Below the pieces are notes generated by a model. That model worked only from the letters and a program-made list of their open reading frames with translations, had not been told where the DNA came from and searched no databases. Made by a program: the position numbers and the translations under genes. A DNA stretch of 8,538 nucleotides from Pseudomonadota bacterium (lineage in GTDB: Bacteria; Pseudomonadota; Gammaproteobacteria; Enterobacterales; Enterobacteriaceae), in assembly GCA_023425455.1 (NCBI GenBank), contig JAFACP010000187.1, positions 1 through 8,538 of the forward strand, written 5' to 3'. Numbering within the stretch: position 1 is the stretch's first letter; every line of letters starts with the position of its first letter. Shown piece after piece: positions 1 to 5,312 of this stretch.

Positions 1-795
1 GTGCTGGATACCCCGGCTGACGGGCATTATCACATGTATGCCGGCGGTACGACCCAGCAGGAGATGCGCGAAGCGCCTGACGCTATCGACACCCTGCTGC
101 TGCAACCCTGGCAACTGGTGAAAACCAAAAAAGTGGTGCAGGAAAGCTGGAACCAGCCCGCGACCGTGGTGCAAATCCCGATGGGACTGGCCGGAACCGA
201 CGAACTGCTGATGGCGGTAAGCCAGTTAACCGGCAAAGCCATTCCGGATAGCTTAGCGCTGGAGCGCGGTCGGCTGGTGGACATGATGCTCGACTCCCAC
301 ACCTGGCTGCACGGCAAGAAATTTGGCCTGTTCGGCGACCCGGATTTTGTCATGGGGCTGACCCGCTTCCTGCTGGAACTGGGCTGCGAACCGACGGTGA
401 TTCTGTGCCATAACGGCAGCAAGCGCTGGCAGAAAGCGATGAAGAAAATGCTTGAAGCCTCGCCGTACGGGAAAGAGAGCGAAGTCTTTATCAACTGCGA
501 TCTGTGGCATTTCCGCTCGCTGATGTTTACCCGTCAGCCGGACTTTATGATCGGTAACTCCTACGCCAAGTTTATCCAGCGCGATACGCTGGCGAAGGGT
601 GAACAGTTTGAAGTGCCGCTGATCCGCCTTGGGTTCCCACTGTTCGATCGCCACCATCTGCACCGCCAGACCACCTGGGGTTACGAAGGGGCCATGAGTA
701 TCCTCACCACGCTGGTTAATGCGGTGCTGGAGAAAGTCGACAGAGAGACCATCAAGCTCGGCAAAACCGACTACAGCTTCGATCTTATCCGTTAA
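1..795 (+). CDS. nifK: Nitrogenase MoFe protein beta subunit NifK (C-terminal half, 5' end outside window)
   Basis: NifK pairs with NifD to form the alpha2beta2 MoFe protein (dinitrogenase) and holds the P-cluster at the subunit interface. This is a cytoplasmic enzyme. The window holds the last 264 residues of a protein that is usually about 520 long. The reading frame is open from base 1, so the GTG there is almost certainly an internal Val codon and not a start. Recognisable NifK stretches (window residue numbers) are DSHTWLHGKKFGLFGDPDF at 98-116, NCDLWHFRSL at 165-174, IGNSYAKFIQRDT at 184-196 and RLGFPLFDRHH at 209-219. The conserved C-terminus DYSFDLIR runs to the TAA at 793-795. The P-cluster cysteines lie in the missing N-terminal half and cannot be checked. 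nifT follows after a 40-base gap that contains a hairpin. Transcription should come from the nifH promoter far upstream. Confidence 0.97.
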   Translation: MLDTPADGHYHMYAGGTTQQEMREAPDAIDTLLLQPWQLVKTKKVVQESWNQPATVVQIPMGLAGTDELLMAVSQLTGKAIPDSLALERGRLVDMMLDSHTWLHGKKFGLFGDPDFVMGLTRFLLELGCEPTVILCHNGSKRWQKAMKKMLEASPYGKESEVFINCDLWHFRSLMFTRQPDFMIGNSYAKFIQRDTLAKGEQFEVPLIRLGFPLFDRHHLHRQTTWGYEGAMSILTTLVNAVLEKVDRETIKLGKTDYSFDLIR

Positions 796-802
796 CCATC
801 AC

Positions 803-823
803 AGCCCCGCCTTGCGCGGGGCT
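803..823 (+). promoter_or_regulatory. Perfect hairpin between nifK and nifT, no T-run
   Basis: An 8-bp perfect stem, AGCCCCGC (803-810) with GCGGGGCT (816-823), encloses a 5-base loop CTTGC. It starts 7 bases after the nifK stop and ends 12 bases before the nifT ATG. The next bases are CAGGGAGG, which is the nifT ribosome binding site and not a T-run, so it does not look like a full intrinsic terminator. I infer that it may protect the 3' end of the abundant nifHDK message or lower expression of the downstream nifTY genes. Confidence 0.6.
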
Positions 824-835
824 CAGGGAGGCACT

Positions 836-1054
836 ATGCCGGTCGTTACTATTCGCCAGCGCGGCGCGGATCTCTACTGCTATATCGCCAAACAGGATCT
901 GGAAGCGAAAATTCTGGACGTTGAGCACGACACCCCGGAACGCTGGGGCGGTGCGATTTCTCTTGAGGGCGGTCGCCGCTATTACGTCAATCTGCAACCC
1001 GGACGACCCTCATTTCCCATTAGCCTGCGCGCCACCCGCGACGCCCTGGTATAA
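836..1054 (+). CDS. nifT: NifT/FixU family protein
   Basis: This small protein of 72 residues belongs to the NifT/FixU family, which is found beside nifHDK in many diazotrophs. Its biochemical role is unsettled, and it is often described as dispensable for nitrogen fixation. The sequence opens with MPVVTIRQRGADLYCYIAKQ, continues with KILDVEHDTPERWGG, and ends with a strand-rich segment around RRYYVNLQPG (47-56). No membrane segment or signal peptide is visible. The ATG at 836 is chosen because AGGGAGG (825-831) sits four bases upstream. The same frame is open further upstream but runs into nifK there. The TAA stop (1052-1054) overlaps the ribosome binding site of nifY, which suggests translational coupling. 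It sits between nifK and nifY as in Klebsiella, and length and position fit the family. Confidence 0.93.
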   Translation: MPVVTIRQRGADLYCYIAKQDLEAKILDVEHDTPERWGGAISLEGGRRYYVNLQPGRPSFPISLRATRDALV

Positions 1055-1065
1055 GGAGATGCGCA

Positions 1066-1728
1066 ATGTCCGACAACGACACTCTTTTCTGGCGGATGCT
1101 GGCGCTGTTCCAGGCGCTGCCGGAACTGCAACCCGCGCAAATCATGGCGTGGCTGACCGGCGACTGCGATGAGGCGCTGACGCCAGAGCTGCTGGCCTCG
1201 CTGGATCAACGCCATCTGGAGCAGCGCTTTCCTCATGAGGACGCATTAATGTCCGCCGGGCGCTGGGCGCGGGTGAAAGCGTGCCTGAAAGGCGATCTGC
1301 CCGCCCATTTGCGCGTGATCGACCACGCGGCGCGTCGCCCGCAGTTGATTGCCGCCTTCTGCTCGCAGGATGGGCTGGCAATTAACGGCCATTTCGGCCA
1401 GGGGCGGCTGTTTTTTATTTATGCCTTTGATGACCAGGGCGGCTGGCTGTATGACTTACGCCGTTACGCCGCCAGCCCGCAGGACAAAGAACCTAACGAG
1501 AGCCGCGCGCAACTGCTCGGCGATTGCCATCTGCTGTTCTGCGAAGCGATTGGCGGCCCCGCCGCTGCCCGCCTGATCCGCCACAATATCCATCCGATGA
1601 AAGTCGCCCCCGGCCAGACCATTAGCTCGCAGTGCGACGCCATCAAAACGCTCCTCAACGGGCAACTGCCGCCGTGGCTGGCAAAACGCCTTGAGCGCGC
1701 CAACCCGCTGGAAGAACGGGTGTTCTGA
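1066..1728 (+). CDS. nifY: NifY, apo-dinitrogenase-binding accessory protein
   Basis: NifY binds cofactor-free NifDK and is thought to hold it open until FeMo-cofactor is inserted, then to dissociate. It is the enterobacterial relative of Azotobacter NafY. The protein has 220 residues, as expected for Klebsiella NifY. Residues 1-85 form a probably helical N-terminal region. Residues about 92-205 form the NifX/NafY-type cofactor-binding domain. The NGHFGQGRLFFIY segment (107-119) contains His109, which lines up with the cofactor-binding His of NafY (my alignment by eye). The ATG at 1066 follows a TAAGGAG (1052-1058) that includes the nifT stop codon. A decoy ATG at 1059 is out of frame and too close to the ribosome binding site. 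A strong terminator lies directly after the TGA, so nifY is the last gene of the nifHDKTY unit. Confidence 0.95.
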   Translation: MSDNDTLFWRMLALFQALPELQPAQIMAWLTGDCDEALTPELLASLDQRHLEQRFPHEDALMSAGRWARVKACLKGDLPAHLRVIDHAARRPQLIAAFCSQDGLAINGHFGQGRLFFIYAFDDQGGWLYDLRRYAASPQDKEPNESRAQLLGDCHLLFCEAIGGPAAARLIRHNIHPMKVAPGQTISSQCDAIKTLLNGQLPPWLAKRLERANPLEERVF

Positions 1729-1732
1729 ATTC

Positions 1733-1755
1733 ATCCCCTTCGGGGGATTTTTTTT
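1733..1755 (+). terminator. Rho-independent terminator after nifY
   Basis: The stem ATCCCC (1733-1738) with GGGGAT (1743-1748) closes a TTCG loop, giving the very stable C(UUCG)G tetraloop in RNA. A run of eight T follows (1748-1755, the first one shared with the stem). It begins five bases after the nifY stop. It should end the nifHDKTY transcript and insulate the nifE promoter just downstream. Confidence 0.93.
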
Positions 1756-1783
1756 GCGTGAACATTGCGCCAATTGTCTGCTT

Positions 1784-1799
1784 TGTTGCAAAACCGACA
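1784..1799 (+). promoter_or_regulatory. NifA upstream activator sequence for nifENX
   Basis: TGT (1784-1786), ten bases, then ACA (1797-1799) match the TGT-N10-ACA site of the activator NifA exactly. Its centre is about 68 bases before the predicted transcription start, which is close for a NifA site. A degenerate second copy (TGT at 1775-1777, N10, GCA at 1788-1790) overlaps it nine bases upstream. Confidence 0.8.
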
Positions 1800-1815
1800 C
1801 TTTTTTTATCTTAAA

Positions 1816-1828
1816 AATCAATCACTCA
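1816..1828 (+). promoter_or_regulatory. Possible IHF site, nifE promoter
   Basis: AATCAA (1816-1821), four bases, then TCA match the IHF consensus WATCAA-N4-TTR except for one base in the last triplet. An A/T-rich stretch lies just upstream (1800-1817), as is usual for IHF sites. It lies between the NifA site and the sigma-54 promoter, where IHF bending would bring NifA to the polymerase. This is a consensus match only. Confidence 0.5.
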
Positions 1829-1832
1829 TTGC

Positions 1833-1848
1833 TGGCTCGCGAATTGCA
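1833..1848 (+). promoter_or_regulatory. Sigma-54 (-24/-12) promoter of nifENX
   Basis: TGGCTC (1833-1838), five bases, then TTGCA (1844-1848). The invariant GG (1834-1835) and GC (1846-1847) are exactly ten bases apart, as sigma-54 requires. The predicted start is near 1859, giving a leader of about 26 bases before nifE. With the NifA site upstream this predicts expression under nitrogen-limited, low-oxygen conditions. Confidence 0.9.
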
Positions 1849-1884
1849 CCTGCTGCTACAACCCAACCAGATGATGAGGTGATG

Positions 1885-3258
1885 ATGAAGGGGAACGAGA
1901 TCCTGGCTTTGCTCGATGAACCTGCCTGCGAGCACAACCATAAACAGAAATCCGGCTGCAGCGCGCCGAAACCCGGCGCGACGGCGGGCGGCTGCGCCTT
2001 TGACGGTGCGCAGATCACCCTGCTGCCACTCTCCGATGTTGCCCACCTGGTACACGGCCCCATTGGTTGTACCGGTAGCTCATGGGATAACCGTGGCAGC
2101 TTCAGTTCCGGCCCGACGATCAACCGGCTGGGTTTTACCACCGATCTGAGCGAACAGGATGTGATTATGGGGCGCGGCGAACGCCGCCTGTTCCATGCCG
2201 TGCGCCATATCGTCAACCGCTACCATCCGGCCGCCGTCTTTATCTATAACACCTGCGTCCCCGCGATGGAGGGCGACGATATCGAAGCCGTCTGTCAGGC
2301 GGCAGAAACCGCCACCGGCGTACCGGTGATTGCCGTTGATGTCGCCGGGTTTTACGGCAGCAAGAATCTCGGCAACCGGCTGGCCGGTGAAGTGATGGTG
2401 AAAAAGGTCATTGGCGGGCGTGAACCCGCGCCGTGGCCGGAAGATACGCCGTTTGCCCCGGCGCATCGCCACGATATCGGGCTGATTGGCGAATTCAATA
2501 TTGCCGGGGAGTTCTGGCACATTCAGCCGCTGCTCGATGAGCTGGGTATTCGCGTGCTCGGCAGCCTCTCCGGCGACGGGCGCTTCAGTGAAATCCAGAC
2601 GCTGCACCGGGCGCAGGTCAATATGCTGGTCTGCTCCAGGGCGCTGATCAACGTCGCCCGCTCGCTGGAGCAGCGCTACGGCACGCCGTGGTTCGAAGGC
2701 AGTTTTTATGGCGTACGCGCCACCTCTGACGCTCTGCGGCAACTGGCGGCGCTGACCGGAGACCGCGATCTGATGCAGCGCACCGAACAGCTTATTGCCC
2801 GCGAAGAACAGCAAACAGAACAGGCGTTGGCCCCGCTGCGTGAACGGCTGCGCGGGCGCAAAGCGCTGCTCTATACCGGCGGCGTGAAATCCTGGTCGGT
2901 GGTCTCGGCGCTTCAGGATCTGGGCATGGAAGTGGTGGCGACCGGTACGCGCAAATCCACCGAAGAGGATAAACAGCGCATCCGCGAACTGATGGGTGCC
3001 GACGCGCTGATGCTTGATGAAGGCAACGCCCGCTCGCTGCTGGACGTGGTTTACCGCTACCAGGCGGACATGATGATCGCCGGGGGACGCAATATGTATA
3101 CCGCCTACAAAGCGCGGCTGCCGTTCCTTGATATAAATCAGGAACGCGAGCACGCCTTTGCCGGTTACCGCGGCATTGTCACGCTGGCCGAACAGCTCTG
3201 CCTGACCATGGAAAGCCCGGTCTGGCCGCAAACCCATTCCCGCGCACCGTGGCAATAA
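1885..3258 (+). CDS. nifE: FeMo-cofactor scaffold subunit NifE
   Basis: NifE is the alpha subunit of the NifEN scaffold on which the NifB-made precursor (NifB-co, or L-cluster) is matured with molybdenum and homocitrate. It is homologous to NifD. The protein has 457 residues, as in Klebsiella. Cys37, Cys62 (GPIGC) and Cys124 (NTCVP) match the NifE ligands of the permanent [4Fe-4S] cluster shared with NifN. Cys250 (MLVC) matches the residue proposed to bind the cofactor precursor. The N-terminus contains DEPACEHN, with Cys15, His17, His19 and Cys25. Two in-frame ATGs lie at 1882 and 1885. The second is preferred because it leaves about five bases after the GAGG of GAGGTG (1876-1881) and gives the familiar MKGNEIL start. 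The TAA at 3256-3258 overlaps the nifN ribosome binding site. Confidence 0.97.
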   Translation: MKGNEILALLDEPACEHNHKQKSGCSAPKPGATAGGCAFDGAQITLLPLSDVAHLVHGPIGCTGSSWDNRGSFSSGPTINRLGFTTDLSEQDVIMGRGERRLFHAVRHIVNRYHPAAVFIYNTCVPAMEGDDIEAVCQAAETATGVPVIAVDVAGFYGSKNLGNRLAGEVMVKKVIGGREPAPWPEDTPFAPAHRHDIGLIGEFNIAGEFWHIQPLLDELGIRVLGSLSGDGRFSEIQTLHRAQVNMLVCSRALINVARSLEQRYGTPWFEGSFYGVRATSDALRQLAALTGDRDLMQRTEQLIAREEQQTEQALAPLRERLRGRKALLYTGGVKSWSVVSALQDLGMEVVATGTRKSTEEDKQRIRELMGADALMLDEGNARSLLDVVYRYQADMMIAGGRNMYTAYKARLPFLDINQEREHAFAGYRGIVTLAEQLCLTMESPVWPQTHSRAPWQ

Positions 3259-3268
3259 GGAGCCCGCA

Positions 3269-4654
3269 ATGGCAGAAATTATCCGTAGTAAAAAGCCGCT
3301 GGCCGTCAGCCCGGTAAAAAGCGGCCAGCCGCTGGGCGCGATTCTGGCGAGCATGGGCTTTGAACAGAGCATTCCGCTGGTTCATGGCGCTCAGGGGTGC
3401 AGCGCCTTCGCGAAGGTCTTTTTTATCCAGCATTTTCATGATCCGATCCCGCTGCAATCGACGGCAATGGACCCGACATCCACCATTATGGGTGCCGATG
3501 AGAACATCTTTACCGCGCTGAATGTGCTGTGCTCACGCAACAACCCGAAAGCGATTGTTCTGCTGAGCACCGGCCTTTCCGAGGCGCAGGGCAGCGATAT
3601 TTCGCGCGTGGTGCGCCAGTTCCGCGATGAATTCCCGCGCCATAAAGGGGTGGCGCTGCTGACCGTTAACACACCGGATTTTTACGGTAGCCTGGAAAAC
3701 GGCTACAGCGCGGTGCTGGAGAGCATGGTTGAACAATGGGTGCCGGAAAAACCGCAGCCGGGCGTGCGCAATCGCCGCGTGAACCTGCTGCTCAGCCATT
3801 TGCTGACGCCGGGCGACGTCGAGTTGTTGCGCAGCTATGTCGAGGCATTTGGCCTGCAACCGGTGATTGTGCCGGATCTCTCCCAATCGCTGGATGGCCA
3901 TCTCGCCAGCGGGGATTTCTCGCCGATTACCCAGGGCGGCAGCAGCCTGCGGCTGATTGAACAGATGGGACAGAGCCTCGGCACCTTCGCCATTGGCGTT
4001 TCCCTCTCCCGCGCCGCACAGTTGCTGGCGCAGCGCAGCCATGCAGAGGTCGTCACGTTGCCGCACCTGATGACCATGAGCCAGTGCGATACGTTTATTC
4101 ACCAACTGAAGCGCCTCTCCGGGCGCGATGTGCCAGCGTGGATCGAGCGCCAGCGCGGGCAATTGCAGGATGCGATGATCGATTGTCATATGTGGTTGCA
4201 GGGCGCGCCCGTCGCGCTGGCCGCCGAGGGCGATCTGCTCGCCGCCTGGTGCGATTTCGCCCGCGATATGGGCATGGTTCCCGGCCCGGTGGTGGCACCG
4301 GTGAGCCAGAAAGGGTTGCAGGATCTGCCGGTTGAAAAAGTGATCATCGGCGATCTGGAGGATATGCAGGATCTGTTGTGCGATACGCCTGCATCGCTGC
4401 TGGTGTCCAATTCTCATGCCGTTGATTTGGCCAGCCAGTTCAACATTCCGCTGGTGCGCGCCGGTTTCCCCCTGTTTGACCGTCTGGGCGAATTTCGCCG
4501 CGTGCGCCAGGGTTACGCCGGGATGCGCGACACCTTGTTTGAGCTGGCGAATGCGTTGCGCGATCGCCACCATCATCTTGCCGCTTATCACTCGCCGCTG
4601 CGCCAGCGTTTTTACGAACCCGCATCTTCGGGAGGTGACTATGCAACATGTTAG
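3269..4654 (+). CDS. nifN: FeMo-cofactor scaffold subunit NifN
   Basis: NifN is the beta subunit of the NifEN scaffold and a homologue of NifK. With NifE it forms an alpha2beta2 complex that hosts cofactor maturation in the cytoplasm. It has 461 residues, the usual enterobacterial length. Cys44, in VHGAQGCSAFAKVFF (38-52), matches the single NifN ligand of the cluster bridging NifE and NifN. Other recognisable parts are QSTAMDPTSTIMGADENIF (63-81), LLTVNTPDFYGSLENGY, and the C-terminal VRAGFPLFDRLGEFRRVRQGYAG, which parallels the end of NifK. The ATG at 3269 follows TAAGGAG (3256-3262), which includes the nifE stop. This matches the nifT-nifY junction. The last 14 bases, which encode its C-terminal ATC and the stop, overlap the start of nifX in another frame. 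Confidence 0.97.
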   Translation: MAEIIRSKKPLAVSPVKSGQPLGAILASMGFEQSIPLVHGAQGCSAFAKVFFIQHFHDPIPLQSTAMDPTSTIMGADENIFTALNVLCSRNNPKAIVLLSTGLSEAQGSDISRVVRQFRDEFPRHKGVALLTVNTPDFYGSLENGYSAVLESMVEQWVPEKPQPGVRNRRVNLLLSHLLTPGDVELLRSYVEAFGLQPVIVPDLSQSLDGHLASGDFSPITQGGSSLRLIEQMGQSLGTFAIGVSLSRAAQLLAQRSHAEVVTLPHLMTMSQCDTFIHQLKRLSGRDVPAWIERQRGQLQDAMIDCHMWLQGAPVALAAEGDLLAAWCDFARDMGMVPGPVVAPVSQKGLQDLPVEKVIIGDLEDMQDLLCDTPASLLVSNSHAVDLASQFNIPLVRAGFPLFDRLGEFRRVRQGYAGMRDTLFELANALRDRHHHLAAYHSPLRQRFYEPASSGGDYATC

Positions 4655-5105
4655 CCGACAATTCAGCACCATCTGCGACTGTGAATGGTCGATGAGAGTG
4701 GCCTTTGCCAGTTCCGATTACCACCATGTCGATCAGCATTTCGGCGCGACACCGCGGCTGGTGGTGTACGGCGTCAAAGAGGATGACGTCACCCTGCTGC
4801 GGGTGGTGGATTTCTCGGTACTGCCCGGCCATCAGCAGGAGAAACTGACCAGCCGGATTAACGCGCTGGAGGATTGCGTAACGCTCTACTGCGTGGCGAT
4901 CGGCGAGGCGGTGTTTCGCCAGCTTTTGCAGGTTGGCGTGCGCGCGGTGCGCGTTCCGGCAGAGACGACGATTGTCGGGCTGTTGCAGGAAATCCAACAC
5001 TACTGGTACGACAAAGAGCAGCGAAGAAGCGCGCGCAGCCGCAATCCCGATCGCTTTGCCGGGCTGCTGGCGGAAGATGAGTGGCAGGAAGAGGATGAGC
5101 GCTGA
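4641..5105 (+). CDS. nifX: NifX, FeMo-cofactor precursor carrier
   Basis: NifX binds NifB-co and later precursors and is thought to shuttle or store them during FeMo-co assembly around NifEN. It has 154 residues, close to the Klebsiella length, and consists essentially of one dinitrogenase-cofactor-binding domain (about 17-125) followed by a charged, Arg- and Glu-rich tail. VDQHFGATPRLVVY (30-43) contains His33, which parallels the HFG motif of NifY. A CxC pair (Cys12, Cys14) lies near the N-terminus. The ATG at 4641 is inside nifN and follows an excellent GGGAGGTGA (4630-4638), so nifX is probably translated by ribosomes finishing nifN. It is the last gene of nifENX, and the palindrome at 5139-5172 may terminate the transcript. 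The same fold occurs in NifY, but length, position and motif favour NifX. Confidence 0.95.
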   Translation: MQHVSRQFSTICDCEWSMRVAFASSDYHHVDQHFGATPRLVVYGVKEDDVTLLRVVDFSVLPGHQQEKLTSRINALEDCVTLYCVAIGEAVFRQLLQVGVRAVRVPAETTIVGLLQEIQHYWYDKEQRRSARSRNPDRFAGLLAEDEWQEEDER

Positions 5106-5116
5106 TGCCTTTTCTG

Positions 5117-5141
5117 TGTCAGCTCTGTGACAAAGCCAACA
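5117..5141 (+). promoter_or_regulatory. Two overlapping NifA upstream activator sequences for nifUSV
   Basis: Two exact TGT-N10-ACA matches overlap, nine bases apart: TGT 5117-5119 with ACA 5130-5132, and TGT 5126-5128 with ACA 5139-5141. The first is more symmetrical (TGTCA ... TGACA). Their centres lie about 118 and 109 bases before the predicted nifU transcription start, the usual distance for NifA. The last triplet of the second site is also the first triplet of the palindrome that follows. Confidence 0.82.
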
Positions 5142-5172
5142 TAAAACTGCGACATAGTTCGCGGTTTTATGT
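5139..5172 (+). terminator. 14-bp palindrome, probable (possibly bidirectional) terminator of nifENX
   Basis: ACATAAAACTGCGA (5139-5152) pairs with TCGCGGTTTTATGT (5159-5172) over all 14 positions, with one G-T pair (T5148-G5164). The loop is six bases (CATAGT). The core CTGCGA/TCGCGG is followed by TTTT and preceded by AAAA, the layout of an intrinsic terminator that could work in both directions. The T-run is short, so efficiency may be modest. It begins 34 bases after the nifX stop. A protein-binding palindrome is the main alternative. Confidence 0.6.
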
Positions 5173-5182
5173 CAGGCGTCAA

Positions 5183-5195
5183 AATCATCTCATTG
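5183..5195 (+). promoter_or_regulatory. Possible IHF site, nifU promoter
   Basis: AATCAT (5183-5188), four bases, then TTG (5193-5195) match WATCAA-N4-TTR with one mismatch, in A/T-rich surroundings. It lies between the NifA sites and the sigma-54 promoter, the expected position for IHF-assisted looping. Enterobacterial nif promoters of this type are known to use IHF. The match itself is by consensus only. Confidence 0.55.
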
Positions 5196-5216
5196 AAATA
5201 TAACGACTTCATCTTC

Positions 5217-5232
5217 TGGTACTGCTTTTGCT
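5217..5232 (+). promoter_or_regulatory. Sigma-54 (-24/-12) promoter of nifUSVW operon
   Basis: TGGTAC (5217-5222), five bases, then TTGCT (5228-5232), with GG (5218-5219) and GC (5230-5231) exactly ten bases apart. Positions -17 to -14 are all T (5226-5229), a feature linked with tight sigma-54 holoenzyme binding. The predicted start is near 5243, so the nifU leader is about 70 bases. Confidence 0.9.
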
Positions 5233-5312
5233 TCAACGATATTACCCGCTGTTGATTGACGCGGTGTAATGCGCTCCGGCGCGTTCCGTCATACATACTG
5301 GGAGCCAAAAGC

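Noticed and set aside
1..3. GTG at base 1 as a start codon
   Set aside because: The residues that follow are internal NifK sequence, and the N-terminal half with the P-cluster cysteines must lie upstream of the window.
719..835. Upstream extension of the nifT frame into nifK
   Set aside because: It would overlap nifK by many codons, and the ATG at 836 has a clear ribosome binding site and gives the family's usual length.
1765..1884. Upstream extension of the nifE frame across the promoter
   Set aside because: It would place coding sequence across the NifA site and sigma-54 promoter. The known NifE N-terminus begins at the ATG at 1885.
2080..3372. Long open frame on the minus strand opposite nifE (about 430 codons)
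   Set aside because: It mirrors nifE codon bias in a GC-rich gene, has no recognisable protein features, and lies opposite a complete, well-identified gene.
3533..4672. Long open frame on the minus strand opposite nifN (about 379 codons)
   Set aside because: The predicted protein is rich in Gln, His, Arg and Ala in the way typical of antisense frames, with no domain I recognise. nifN accounts for the region.
5126..5141. CRP-like half-match (TGTGA, six bases, CAACA)
   Set aside because: Only eight of ten consensus positions match, and the bases are fully explained by the second NifA site.
5256..5312. Upstream start for nifU
   Set aside because: There is no suitable ribosome binding site, and the 19 extra residues do not resemble NifU, which begins MWNYSEKV.
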